A stretch of DNA of 64,000 nucleotides from Cohaesibacter gelatinilyticus (GTDB taxonomy: Bacteria; Pseudomonadota; Alphaproteobacteria; Rhizobiales; Cohaesibacteraceae). This document shows, piece by piece, positions 32,223 through 41,287 of the stretch (position 1 is its first letter; the number at the start of each line of letters is the position of its first letter). The translations under genes were made by a program, and so were the position numbers. The DNA lies in the NCBI RefSeq assembly GCF_900215605.1, contig NZ_OBEL01000007.1:170876-234875 (forward strand), given 5' to 3'. Below the pieces are notes generated by a model. The model ran no database searches. It had not been told where the DNA came from and was given only the letters and a program-made list of their open reading frames with translations.

Positions 32223-34558
32223 TGGCTATCGTCCCGAACTATAAAAGATCGGCCCGTCTTACACCGCGCTATCAGCGCAATATTGAGGTCTCGGCTACAT
32301 CTGAGCATATGGGTGCAGCCATTGGCCGGGGGCTGAGCGGCCTTGGTCAGGGCATCGGCACAGCAGGCAAGGCCCTGCATGCAACAGCAAGACTGGACAA
32401 TGCCAAGGCCCAGGCAAAAGAGCGCGAGCAGCAGGACCAGAAAGACCAGATGGCCGAGCGCGAGAGGCAAACCCGCGTCAAAAACCAGCTCAGCGAAAGC
32501 ATGGAGAAAAACCGCGCTGATGTTCAGAAAATTGCGCAGGGTCCCGAGGCCTATGCCGATGATCCAGATCTCAAAGACTTCGGCTCTTCTGTCGATGATG
32601 TGCGCCGTGTGGAAGGCTTTCTGAAGACCGCGCCCAAGGACGAAGCAGATAACATCAGACCGGGTATGGAGGCCATTCAGGTCAATGCCTCCAACCGTGC
32701 CAACCAGCTTTTGCAAGAGCAGGCCCTGAAGAACGGTCAGCAGGCGGATCAGCGATATCTCGATAATTTTGTTCAAGAGGCTGTAACCGATCGCAATGAT
32801 CCTGTTGCCGTGGAAAAATACCGGCTGGCAGGCCTTGCCAATATAAGCGCCAGCGCCGAGCGGGACGGACTGGATGAAGGTGAGGCTGCAGTCCTTGCCC
32901 ATGCCTATTCTTCAAAGCTCGACAGGGATGTGGTGCTGGCAAAGCTGGAGGATGATCCGGCCCTTGCCCTTGAGGATTATGACCAACTGCGCCCACGCCT
33001 GATCGAGACAGACCGACAGGAGCTGGACAGAACCTTTTCCTTCGTTCGCAAGGAGGAAGCGATCAAAAGCCAGATATCCGGTATCCTCTCCTTAAGACGT
33101 CATGACACAAGTCTCTCGCAATCCCGGCAAGCCTCTATGCCAAAGGGTGAGAATGATCAGCCATCAGGCAGCTCTGTCCCTCTCACTTACCTCAATTTGG
33201 CCAGTCCAAGTGCAGATCGAAGGCTGGATCAAGAGTTTACACTGACCTTCGCCACCAATCTCGATGCCCTGATGGAAGATGCGCAGCAGCATATCGGCAC
33301 CGGACTGGAGATACTCCCTTATCAGGATCATGCTTCCATCACGCCCGGTGGGGAGAGTGATTATTGGAGTGCGCAGCAAGGCCAGAACAAGGTCCTCATC
33401 CGCTATCAAGGGCAGAGCCTTTCCAAGGCACCCAGCAAAGTACAGGACTGGCTGGCAGACAATAGCGCCGCTTACGGACTCTTCCTGCCGGTTGGCTCCA
33501 CCGCTGCAGGCAATACATCACCAGAGACCCGCATTGCTGACGGCTTTGATAGAGTGCTTGTTGCCTCTCTAGACAGTCCATCCTCCCGCGCCCTTGGACC
33601 ATCTGCCAAACAGATGGAAGAAGCCATTGCAGCCATCGACAATCCAAATCTTCAGGAAGCAGCCCGTTCAAACCTGCAGATCGAGCTGGACCGGCAAGGT
33701 AAACAAGACAAAGCAGGCCAACTGGCCGCCGCACGCGAAATCTGGACCGCCATTGACGATGGCAAGAGCCTTGAAGATGTCCCGATCAGCATTCGCGTGG
33801 CAGCGGGCAGCGCCACCATTTCTGATGCGACCGATTTTATTCGCACCCGTGAGGGCGGCAAGATCATCCAAACGGATGCAGTCACCCTGTCGGGACTCAA
33901 CCGCATGATGGCATACAATCCTGACCGCTTTGCCGGCCAGGATCTTGACGCCTATCGCAACCAGATAAGCCGCAATGATCTCAAAGATCTCAAGCAACAC
34001 CAGACTGATCTTCTGAAGCATGACAGTCAGGCCCTGAAGAGAACTGAGCTCTACAAAGCCACCTTCGAGCAAGCCGAAACGGCGATGGAACGGATCGGGC
34101 TACTCGATACCTTTCCGGAAGAAAATGACTTCTTTTTTGGAACCAAACTGGGGCTCCGCAATCATACGACCAGAAGGCTAAGGCTGAGCAAGCTCTCCAA
34201 GTTCCGAAACACTTTGAAGCAAGAGATTGATGATTTCATCGCCGAATCTGTTGCCAACCGTCCCAATGGCACACCACGCATGCCAACCTATAACGAGCTG
34301 GAGGAAATAACCAATCGGCTCATTCTGCCAGTCATGCTGGATGACGGAATTCCATTGTTCAATCTGGACCGCGCCGGCCACTTCTTTGAAGTGGACGACC
34401 CTGCAGACCCCTCCTCCTATCGCCTGAAAATCCATCCCGACGAGATCCCGGCAAGCGTGCGTCAACGGCTTGAGAACCGGTTCGAGCAAGCAAACGGCCG
34501 CAAGCCCTCAGGCGAGGAGAGTGTTCGCCTCTACCAAACTTTTCTTTCGGAGCAATGA
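32222..34558 (+). CDS. Internal virion protein (gp15-like) containing the repeated block
   Basis: The 778-residue protein has a charged helical N-terminal part (about 1-335: KEREQQDQKDQMAERERQTR coiled coil), then a block (about 341-618) that is repeated downstream. Last comes a C-terminal region (about 619-778) ending in the usual gp15-like SVRQRLENRFEQANGRKPS. Part of the block (GLEILPYQD; YQGQSLSKAPSKVQDWLADN; AAYGLFLPVG) resembles phage M15/VanY peptidase modules with their His/Asp zinc ligands replaced, which is inference. It would be an ejected protein. This is the only full-length copy; partial copies follow at 36968 and 39851. Confidence 0.75.
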   Translation: MAIVPNYKRSARLTPRYQRNIEVSATSEHMGAAIGRGLSGLGQGIGTAGKALHATARLDNAKAQAKEREQQDQKDQMAERERQTRVKNQLSESMEKNRADVQKIAQGPEAYADDPDLKDFGSSVDDVRRVEGFLKTAPKDEADNIRPGMEAIQVNASNRANQLLQEQALKNGQQADQRYLDNFVQEAVTDRNDPVAVEKYRLAGLANISASAERDGLDEGEAAVLAHAYSSKLDRDVVLAKLEDDPALALEDYDQLRPRLIETDRQELDRTFSFVRKEEAIKSQISGILSLRRHDTSLSQSRQASMPKGENDQPSGSSVPLTYLNLASPSADRRLDQEFTLTFATNLDALMEDAQQHIGTGLEILPYQDHASITPGGESDYWSAQQGQNKVLIRYQGQSLSKAPSKVQDWLADNSAAYGLFLPVGSTAAGNTSPETRIADGFDRVLVASLDSPSSRALGPSAKQMEEAIAAIDNPNLQEAARSNLQIELDRQGKQDKAGQLAAAREIWTAIDDGKSLEDVPISIRVAAGSATISDATDFIRTREGGKIIQTDAVTLSGLNRMMAYNPDRFAGQDLDAYRNQISRNDLKDLKQHQTDLLKHDSQALKRTELYKATFEQAETAMERIGLLDTFPEENDFFFGTKLGLRNHTTRRLRLSKLSKFRNTLKQEIDDFIAESVANRPNGTPRMPTYNELEEITNRLILPVMLDDGIPLFNLDRAGHFFEVDDPADPSSYRLKIHPDEIPASVRQRLENRFEQANGRKPSGEESVRLYQTFLSEQ
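33175..34077 (+). repeat. Cassette repeat, copy 1 (within gp15-like gene)
   Basis: DNA from about 33175 (CTCTCACTTACCTCAA) to 34077 is the parent of the block seen again at about 36997-37829 and 39924-40491, and of a fragment at about 41454-41520. Identity is high by eye over hundreds of bases. It is highest from CACCAATCTCGATGCC onward. Confidence 0.9.
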
Positions 34559-36591
34559 TGATGAGCAACAATGCTGCAAGACAGAAGTCAATTTTCAGAG
34601 AAGAGAACAGGTGGGCTCAATCTGGCGGCTTTTTTTCCAAGTTATTTGGAGCTGGTTCGCAGGAGGCTGCAACGGAGAAACCTGTCTTGAGTAACGATCA
34701 GATTGCACCAACTTCGCAAACCGGTAGCAACACAACCCGGCAAGAAGAGCAATCTTCAAGAGATCTCGATATCTCGCACAAGCAAGCCAGGCAATATTTA
34801 TCACCCGAAGAGCAGGAATACCGCAGAGATTTTCTTGAGAACGCTCAGGAACAGATGGGCGGGAAAACTCCACCAAAAGAGATCTTCGTCATCCGACATT
34901 TACTGCAAGTCATGAATGAGAAGGATGAAGACGAAACAGTCAGAATTCTTCAGAAATTTCTCAATCTTGAACCTGCCATGATACGTGCTGGCCTTGAAGA
35001 TCTTCAGTCATATCTGCAAAAAGCCAGTACTGACTACGACAAAAACAAAGGTGACAGATATCAAAGTCTCTTTGAGTTCATCCCGGATTGGCAGAAGAAA
35101 AATGAAACTGATCCGGCTGTTTTAAAAGACCAATATATGGTCAACAGACCACTATCAAATTCTGGATCAGCGGAACTAGCAGCTGATCTGAATGCTTTAA
35201 AAAAACGTGAACAGCTCTGGATTTCACAAGAAAATGCAGAGGAGAAGGCCAGAACTAAGAATGTCCGAGTGGCACTTGAGCAGAAATATGGGCTGGTCGC
35301 AAAACCTGTCAAACCAGGGCAGTTCGTGTTCCATTATAGAGGAAAGAAAGGTGTTCTTAATCAAGGAGTTATTAAGCCACATTTTGGCAATCAGGTGGAA
35401 GTGAAAAAGGGAGTTTTCCATCCAGATGAAATTATAGATATCCCGACTGATGAAATTCGAAGACGCCTTGGTTTTCATGCAGATGATGAAAACTTTGATC
35501 CACAAGAGATAAGAAATCTTATTTTACGAGCCAGTAAAGACCACAAGTTACAATCTAAAATCTTGAATATCAGAGGCATGGAACCTTTCGGTCACATTCT
35601 CAAAGATGAGGAACTCTCCAAGCTCACCGACATTCCACTGGACAAAATTCAAAAGATGCGATCCGGAGATCTGGCCGTTAGCGAAGTTGAGGATACTCTT
35701 CGAGGGGTAGCAAATGGTAGCGGCAGTCTTGTTTCAGATGGTCTCCAAACGATAGCCCGAAAACACAAGGAACTGAATATAGGAACCCAACAAATCGAAA
35801 TTCGAGAAGATCAAAGAAAGATCAAATCAGATTTATCGCTTCTTTTGAAACACTCCAATAGTTCCGCTATCACCGCCGAGGCTGAAACCCGAATGTCTGA
35901 GGAGCTTTGGAAAAGAATGGAAGCGAAGGCCAGAAAAGAAACCGCTCTGCACGAATATCAAAAAAAATCTATAGAAGAACACTTCCTCTATGAGCTAGGA
36001 ACATCGATTGACGGGTATATCGAAAAGAACTGGGCAACAAATGATCTGCTAAGCGGGGGAGAATTGGGCAAGGAAGCCGGTAAAGCACTTATTGAACTTA
36101 TAGTGGTCAGCGGGGCTAATGCTCTTACCGGGGGAGCTGGGGCTGCACTAATGACCTATATGGTTACATATAGCGATAAAAGTCAGGCTTTGTATGAATT
36201 TGCAAGAAAGGAAGGATATGATGAAGAACGAGCTCAGCGTATCTCCAATTATGCGGCTTTGACTGCTCTTCCGGCTGCTATTCCCCTTTCGAAAATAAAA
36301 AATTTCAAACCGGTTGCAGATCTTCTCAACAAAATGTCTGCAAATAATGCGATCAGGACAAAGCTGATGTCTTTCGCTTCTGATATTCTGGTATCTGCCG
36401 GGGAAGGAGCAGCTCAAGAATATTTTGCAGAATTGTTAAATCAGTTTCCTGAAAATGCAATATATCCAAATCCCGGTGATGAAGATCAATTTAGATGGTG
36501 GTCCGATAAAATGAAGGCAGCATTTATGAAAGGTATCCAAACCGGAGCGTTGAACGGACTAGCAGGCACAGCTTCTCCATCCCCAAAATAA
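34555..36591 (+). CDS. Large unknown protein in the ejection-protein position
   Basis: The 678-residue protein has a polar, charged N-terminal 500 residues with a coiled-coil-like stretch (about 415-475). A hydrophobic helical segment (about 520-600: ELIVVSGANALTGGAGAAL, YAALTALPAAIPL) follows, and then SAGEGAAQEYFAELLNQFPEN near the end. Large ejected phage proteins often end this way. It overlaps the gp15-like gene by four bases (ATGATG), so it belongs to the virion operon. Its composition is visibly more AT-rich than its neighbours. A gp16-like ejection protein or an injected effector are the two options. Confidence 0.5.
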   Translation: MMMSNNAARQKSIFREENRWAQSGGFFSKLFGAGSQEAATEKPVLSNDQIAPTSQTGSNTTRQEEQSSRDLDISHKQARQYLSPEEQEYRRDFLENAQEQMGGKTPPKEIFVIRHLLQVMNEKDEDETVRILQKFLNLEPAMIRAGLEDLQSYLQKASTDYDKNKGDRYQSLFEFIPDWQKKNETDPAVLKDQYMVNRPLSNSGSAELAADLNALKKREQLWISQENAEEKARTKNVRVALEQKYGLVAKPVKPGQFVFHYRGKKGVLNQGVIKPHFGNQVEVKKGVFHPDEIIDIPTDEIRRRLGFHADDENFDPQEIRNLILRASKDHKLQSKILNIRGMEPFGHILKDEELSKLTDIPLDKIQKMRSGDLAVSEVEDTLRGVANGSGSLVSDGLQTIARKHKELNIGTQQIEIREDQRKIKSDLSLLLKHSNSSAITAEAETRMSEELWKRMEAKARKETALHEYQKKSIEEHFLYELGTSIDGYIEKNWATNDLLSGGELGKEAGKALIELIVVSGANALTGGAGAALMTYMVTYSDKSQALYEFARKEGYDEERAQRISNYAALTALPAAIPLSKIKNFKPVADLLNKMSANNAIRTKLMSFASDILVSAGEGAAQEYFAELLNQFPENAIYPNPGDEDQFRWWSDKMKAAFMKGIQTGALNGLAGTASPSPK

Positions 36592-36967
36592 ACTGACTGC
36601 CTTATCCAGCATCGCCATATGCAGCCATCCCAATTGACAAAAGCCCACCTTAAGAGTTGAACTCATCATTAGGCTCACAAAACTTGAGCGTAGAGCAGCC
36701 CCCGAAAACTAAGAGAAAATAGTTGCTCGTGCAGGGGCTGCATACTCAAAGCATTTCAGCAGAGAGCGTCCTGCCTAGGGATACCGCAAGCTCTAGAAAC
36801 TTGTGACCCGCCGGTACAGCTTGTCCGGTCGAACGAGCAACCACGAAAAAATTATCACTGTTCCTCAAATCAAGCAATCACAAAATACATCGTAACAAAA
36901 TCGTCTCTTCTGTGAAATGTGACAAGTCTCAATAGAATTGGACGTGTTCTCAGTAATCGTTTGAGAG
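36592..36967. other. Intergenic gap before cassette 2
   Basis: There is no supported gene in 376 bases. A hairpin (GCAGCCCC at 36695-36702 with GGGGCTGC at 36734-36741) is visible. The gap looks like decayed sequence left when a cassette was inserted; no insertion-sequence gene is seen. Confidence 0.4.
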
Positions 36968-39106
36968 TTGCCAAGCTTCTGTTTTGAAGCCAACGCGACC
37001 TTTGCCACCAATCTCGATGCCATGATGGAAGATGCGCAGCAGCAGATCGGCACCGGACTGGAGATACTCCCTTATCAGGATCGTGCTTCCATCAAGCCAG
37101 ATGGGGAGAGTGATTATTGGCGTGCGCAGCAAGGCCAGAACAAGGTTCTCATCCGCTATCAAGGGCAGAGCCTTTCCAAGGCACCCAGCAAAGTACAGGA
37201 CTGGCTGGCAGACAATGCCGAAGCTTATGGCCTCTTCATGCCGGTTGGCTCTACCGCTGCAGGCGAGACATCACCAGAGACCCGCATTGCTGACGGCTTT
37301 GACACATTGCTTGTCGCCTCTCTCGACAGTCCATCTTCCCGCGCCCTTCTTCCATCTGCAAAGCAGATGGAAGAAGGCATTGTAGCCATCGACAATCCGG
37401 ATCTTCAGGAAGCGGCCCGTGCGAACCTGCAGATCCAGCTGGACCGACAAAGCAAACAGGACAAGGCGGGGCAATTGCACGCCGCGCGCGAGCTCTGGGC
37501 CGCCATTGATGACGGCAAGAGCCTTGATGATGTGCCGATCAACATTCGCGTGGCAGCGGGCAGCGCCACCATTGCTGAGGCGACCAATTTTATCCGTGCT
37601 CGAGAGGGCGGCAGGATCATCCAAACGGATGCAGTTACCCTGTCGGAACTCAACCGCATGATGGCAAGCAATCCCGACCGCTTTGCCGGGCAGGATCTTG
37701 ATGCCTATCGCAATCAGATAAGCCGGAATGACCTCAAAGAGCTGAAGCAACACCAGACTGACCTTCTGAAGCAAGACAGTCAGGCCCTGAAGAGAACCGA
37801 GCTCTACAAAGCCACCTTCGAGCAGGCCGATCAGTTGCTGCAGCAATTGGGCCGCTCTACCGCTGGCCCCGATGGGGAAATTGACCCGGAAGCAGCCAAG
37901 CTGAACGCTCAATTCCTCATCAATCTCAAAAACCGCATTGACCAAGAGTTCGCCAAGGGCAGCTTTGATGCCGCAGAACCGGGCTTGCTGCAGAGCCTGA
38001 TCCAAAAACAACTGGCAGCAGACTTCCCCGATCAGGCAGCAGAACTGCAAGCCTTGCAGGACGTCAGCAGCTCCGTCTCGACCAATGATTCACCGACAGT
38101 TTGGGAAACGATAAAAACGAAATCAGTAGATGTTGTTGCAGGGATCGTTGAGACCTTTTTTGAGCGTTATGAAGAAGACCCCGAGGGATTTCACAACGGG
38201 CTTCGGCTTCTCGATCCTTTCACTGAAGGTATGCGAGCGACCGGGCTGCTGGAGGATGAAAGCTACAAGCAGATAGCGCAAGCATTCGATGATGTATCGG
38301 GAGAAGCCATAACAGCCGTTCAGCCATATCTGGAAGACCTGATCCAAAAAGTTGAAAGAGGAGAAATTGATCCGAACGATACCCTCGTCGTTGCTGCCGG
38401 AAGCCTTGGTGCCGCTCTTCTGACGGCTTCTAAGAAAGATCGAGTAAGGATCATCAAGGCAACCCGATCACCCTTCTCCAGACTTATCGATGCCGTAAAA
38501 AGAAAGGCACAAGGTCCAAAAACCGCACCATCTGCCAATGCTCAAGTGGACAATGGCCCGGCCCCAAACAGCAAGCAGGCTCCGGGCGGAGCAACAAATA
38601 AATCTAGCGATGACGCTCCGTCATTTGCGGTAAACAGTAAGAAAAATGGCACTGGTGTCAAAAGCGGGACCTTCACTGGCAGCTATAAAAACATGAGCAA
38701 GCAAGAGCTTTCTTTCGTAGAGAAAGAATTGGCTGCGGGCAGATCAGTGGAGAGGATTCCCGAAAGCAAGGTGAAAGGGAAAAGATCGGCCGATTTCTGG
38801 ATTTCTGACGGAAAGACCAGAATAGAAGTCGAGTTTAAAAGTATGAAAGACGTTGAGTTCATCGGTGATCTGGAAACTGACTCTGCTAAGATTTCCCGGG
38901 GCCTGTCGAGAAAGTTAACAAAAGGACGGGGACAGTCTTTGAACATTGCCGTAGATGTAATTGGGCAGGAGGGGATTACTATAGAGATCGTTGAACGAGC
39001 CTGGAGTCGGGCCAAGGGTGACTTCCGCAGGAGGGGCGTAGCGGCCCCTAGTGTTCGTATTATCGGCAAGGATTTTGAGTTCAAAAAAGATTGGAAGCTA
39101 AAATGA
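36968..39106 (+). CDS. Orphan ejection-protein/toxin cassette with CdiA-CT-like nuclease
   Basis: The 712-residue frame begins at TTG 36968, just before the repeated block (residues about 10-287), and lacks the 340-residue N-terminal part of the gp15-like protein. Residues 288-480 are a gp15-like helical continuation. A Pro/Ser/Asn linker (about 515-560) follows. The last 150 residues have the CdiA C-terminal nuclease pattern: AGRSVERIPESKVKGKRSADFW with D609, then E620/E622 and K624 (RIEVEFKSM) and GQSLNIAVDV. This is a PD-(D/E)xK-type core, probably attacking RNA or DNA. The stop overlaps the next ATG (ATGA). Without the N-terminal part it may be a silent cassette that is swapped into the main gene. 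Confidence 0.65.
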   Translation: MPSFCFEANATFATNLDAMMEDAQQQIGTGLEILPYQDRASIKPDGESDYWRAQQGQNKVLIRYQGQSLSKAPSKVQDWLADNAEAYGLFMPVGSTAAGETSPETRIADGFDTLLVASLDSPSSRALLPSAKQMEEGIVAIDNPDLQEAARANLQIQLDRQSKQDKAGQLHAARELWAAIDDGKSLDDVPINIRVAAGSATIAEATNFIRAREGGRIIQTDAVTLSELNRMMASNPDRFAGQDLDAYRNQISRNDLKELKQHQTDLLKQDSQALKRTELYKATFEQADQLLQQLGRSTAGPDGEIDPEAAKLNAQFLINLKNRIDQEFAKGSFDAAEPGLLQSLIQKQLAADFPDQAAELQALQDVSSSVSTNDSPTVWETIKTKSVDVVAGIVETFFERYEEDPEGFHNGLRLLDPFTEGMRATGLLEDESYKQIAQAFDDVSGEAITAVQPYLEDLIQKVERGEIDPNDTLVVAAGSLGAALLTASKKDRVRIIKATRSPFSRLIDAVKRKAQGPKTAPSANAQVDNGPAPNSKQAPGGATNKSSDDAPSFAVNSKKNGTGVKSGTFTGSYKNMSKQELSFVEKELAAGRSVERIPESKVKGKRSADFWISDGKTRIEVEFKSMKDVEFIGDLETDSAKISRGLSRKLTKGRGQSLNIAVDVIGQEGITIEIVERAWSRAKGDFRRRGVAAPSVRIIGKDFEFKKDWKLK
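36997..37829 (+). repeat. Cassette repeat, copy 2
   Basis: This is a near copy of 33245-34077, starting abruptly at GACCTTTGCCACC and ending at GCCACCTTCGAGCAGGCCGA. Beyond this the encoded proteins diverge. The sharp left edge within the coding sequence marks the recombination boundary. Confidence 0.9.
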
Positions 39107-39366
39107 CAGACAAATCAAAATATATAGACAAACCAAATTATCGAGAATTGTCAGGTCGCATAAGCCGACACTTGGCAGCGGCTAAATCTGAAGGCCATAA
39201 AAGGGAAATTATTATCTGCTGGGATGGGTATCTGGCATCATTGCTGGAATGGGGATATCTTTCAGAGGAGGACTTTGACAAGTTGTGCGATTTGCTCCCA
39301 ATATTGGAGGATAATCCGGTTTCGTGGGTGTTTCTGGATGGTGATCCGGATGACGATGATGACTAA
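39103..39366 (+). CDS. Small acidic protein, candidate immunity protein
   Basis: The 87-residue protein ends in an acidic tail (DGDPDDDDD) and contains EIIICWDGYLASLLEWGYLSEEDF. Its ATG overlaps the stop of the nuclease cassette by four bases, the usual arrangement of toxin-immunity pairs. No family recognised. A role in neutralising the CdiA-CT-like domain is inferred from position and acidity. Confidence 0.55.
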   Translation: MTDKSKYIDKPNYRELSGRISRHLAAAKSEGHKREIIICWDGYLASLLEWGYLSEEDFDKLCDLLPILEDNPVSWVFLDGDPDDDDD

Positions 39367-39521
39367 TAGACTGGTCTTTCAGGGATAGTGATGAAATCGC
39401 AATTCATTCCACTCCGCGACCGGATCGCTTTCTTGCTGTCTGCCCAAGATCCTGCTCGTTCCCCAATAACAGGCCTCGAAGATCTGATCATCATCAAATA
39501 GTGATAACCCGGAGAACATTC

Positions 39522-39830
39522 ATGTCATCAGCGATTTTCTTCCATACGAGCCTGGATGTAAAAGAGTTGGAAAAACGCCTTAAGCAAATCGAAGCAAAGC
39601 ATCCTGAGTTGTTTGAAATATACTTTCAAATAGATCCTCCACTGGCATCTGATAGAGAAACAAAGGAAGTGATGCTGGAACAGGGATTTGACTTTGACAC
39701 AGTCAGTTTTTTCATGGCAGACCTAAGAAATGAACATGATGTAGCAGAGCAAGACGGTGCAGACATGATGAAACGAGAGTTCAGCGATGTGGAATTCATT
39801 GCTCTTTTTGACAATGAAACCATCATGTAG
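39522..39830 (+). CDS. Small cassette-associated protein, paralog of 41889-42197
   Basis: The 102-residue protein, MSSAIFFHTSLDVKELEKRL..., is clearly related over its whole length to the gene at 41889 (FHTSLDxxExEERLKQ; KREFSDVEFIALFDNETIM against KEEFKDAEIIALFQNEIMI) and to the decayed copy at 41647. GGAG precedes the ATG. Repeated occurrence next to toxin cassettes suggests immunity proteins against lost or related toxins. No known family recognised. Confidence 0.6.
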   Translation: MSSAIFFHTSLDVKELEKRLKQIEAKHPELFEIYFQIDPPLASDRETKEVMLEQGFDFDTVSFFMADLRNEHDVAEQDGADMMKREFSDVEFIALFDNETIM

Positions 39831-39850
39831 TGGCATGTTTCTCTTAAATC

Positions 39851-40741
39851 ATGCAATTCAACCAAACCGGACGGCCCGCGCTGCCCGGTTTTGCGTTTGG
39901 CCTCGCACAAGCCAGTCTCCCTCACTTACCTCAATATGGCCAATCTAATTGGCTGGATCAGGATCTGACACCGACCTTTGCCACCAATCTTGATGCCCTG
40001 ATGGAAGATGCACCGCAGGATATACAGGACGGCTTGGAGATACTCCCTTATCAGGATCGTGCTTCCATCAAACCCGGTGGGGATCATGACTATTGGAGTG
40101 CGCAGCAAGGTCAGAACAAGGTCCTCATCCGCTATCAGGGGCAGAGCCTTTCCAAGGCACCCGGCAAAGTACAGGACTGGCTGGCAGACAATAGCGCCGC
40201 TTACGGACTCTTCCTGCCGGTTGGCTCTACCGCTGCAGGCGAGTCATCACCAGAGGAACGCATTACTGACGGTTTTGATAGAGTGCTTGTCGCCTCTCTC
40301 GACAGTCCATCCTCCCGTGCCCTTGGGCCATCTGCAAAGCAGATGGAAGAAGCCGTATCTGCCATCGACAATCCGGATCTGCAGGAAGCGGCCCGCGCAA
40401 ACCTGCAGATCAATCTGGACCGGCAAAGCAAACAGGACAAGGCCGGTCAATTGAATGCTGCGCGCGAGCTCTGGGCCGCCATTGATGATGGGAATACCAA
40501 CGCCTTTGTTCTGGGTGGCACCAAGTCCGCAGGCGGTGAAGACATCAATGAGAGCTTTGACCTTGGAGACTATGGCTCACTCAATGTGACTGGCCATGGC
40601 TCAGCCCCGGCCCACACCCTGACCATTACTGCACCTGACGGAAGCAAAACAATCATCACAGGACGGCTGGAACAGGATGAGAAAGCTCAAGCATCATATA
40701 GTCCAAGAAACCCAATCAAAGCACAGAAACTAAATCACTAG
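39851..40741 (+). CDS. Truncated orphan cassette, copy 3
   Basis: The 296-residue frame begins in a hairpin-containing boundary sequence. It carries the repeated block (residues about 40-213, up to ELWAAIDDG) and then switches to an unrelated 83-residue tail (GGTKSAGGEDINESFDLGD...). It has lost both ends of the parent protein. It may be a decayed toxin cassette whose toxin part has been shortened, or a small domain-swap module. Confidence 0.5.
   Translation: MQFNQTGRPALPGFAFGLAQASLPHLPQYGQSNWLDQDLTPTFATNLDALMEDAPQDIQDGLEILPYQDRASIKPGGDHDYWSAQQGQNKVLIRYQGQSLSKAPGKVQDWLADNSAAYGLFLPVGSTAAGESSPEERITDGFDRVLVASLDSPSSRALGPSAKQMEEAVSAIDNPDLQEAARANLQINLDRQSKQDKAGQLNAARELWAAIDDGNTNAFVLGGTKSAGGEDINESFDLGDYGSLNVTGHGSAPAHTLTITAPDGSKTIITGRLEQDEKAQASYSPRNPIKAQKLNH
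39864..39902 (+). repeat. Cassette-boundary hairpin, copy A
   Basis: AAACCGG...CCGGTTT is a perfect 7-bp stem within a 39-base stretch that recurs almost unchanged at 41396-41434. In both places it directly precedes the CTCACTTACCTCAA start of a cassette repeat. It could be the terminator of the preceding immunity-type gene, carried along as the cassette's 5' edge. Confidence 0.7.
39924..40491 (+). repeat. Cassette repeat, copy 3
   Basis: Similarity to copy 1 runs from about 39924 (CTCACTTACCTCAATATGGCCA) to GATGATGG at 40491, where the parent continues but this copy switches to unrelated sequence. It keeps the upstream CTCACTTACC segment that copy 2 has lost. Confidence 0.85.
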
Positions 40742-40876
40742 AAGAAGAAAAAATGAATACTCGCAAAGCTTGCGATTTGCTAGAAATTGCTACATGCTAT
40801 CTGATAGATAGCGATTTCTTGATGCTATCTCAGCTGCATCAAGTGCAGCTTGTCGCAAGTTGGAGGGATCACTTTT

Positions 40877-41287
40877 GTGCCTGAGAATGAATATCAGTTA
40901 GTCGATGAGAAAAACCTGGCAGCAATAAAAGCCAATGTTGAAGTTGTTAAAACCGTCCTGGCCGAGAATCTGGAAGTTAGGCTTGATTTGGACGAACAGT
41001 CGATTGAATGGCTGGATGGTTATGTTGAAAGGAACCGTGAATTTTGGGAGCCAGAAGTAAAACAACAACATACTAGCATTCTTGGGTCTTTTCTTGGGGA
41101 AGCAATAGTCAAGAATTATGGTGGCCAATGGGCATATTCTGAAGGGTCTTTGGGAATAGACTTTGGCAATGACACATTTGCTTTTCCGTTTAACAAGGTA
41201 GCCAAACATATCGAGAATGGTGCCGAAGACTCCATCTTTAGTTTCTATAAGACCACATCAATGGTCGCTAATGGATCTATCAAATAG
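40877..41287 (+). CDS. Candidate immunity protein of cassette 3
   Basis: The 136-residue protein starts at GTG 40877, placed by a strong GGAGG eleven bases upstream rather than by the TTG at 40850. It contains FLGEAIVKNYGGQWAYSEGS and FPFNKVAKHIENGAEDSIFSFY, a pattern I have seen in small cytosolic proteins of unknown function that accompany toxins. It follows the truncated cassette copy 3. Confidence 0.5.
   Translation: MPENEYQLVDEKNLAAIKANVEVVKTVLAENLEVRLDLDEQSIEWLDGYVERNREFWEPEVKQQHTSILGSFLGEAIVKNYGGQWAYSEGSLGIDFGNDTFAFPFNKVAKHIENGAEDSIFSFYKTTSMVANGSIK

Noticed and set aside
36592..36967. An insertion sequence between the 678-residue gene and cassette 2
   Set aside because: Only one 8-bp inverted repeat was visible, with no transposase frame or target duplication.
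40753..40884. A 43-codon frame (MNTRKACDLLEI...) between cassette 3 and its small gene
   Set aside because: It has no ribosome binding site and overlaps the better-supported GTG start at 40877.
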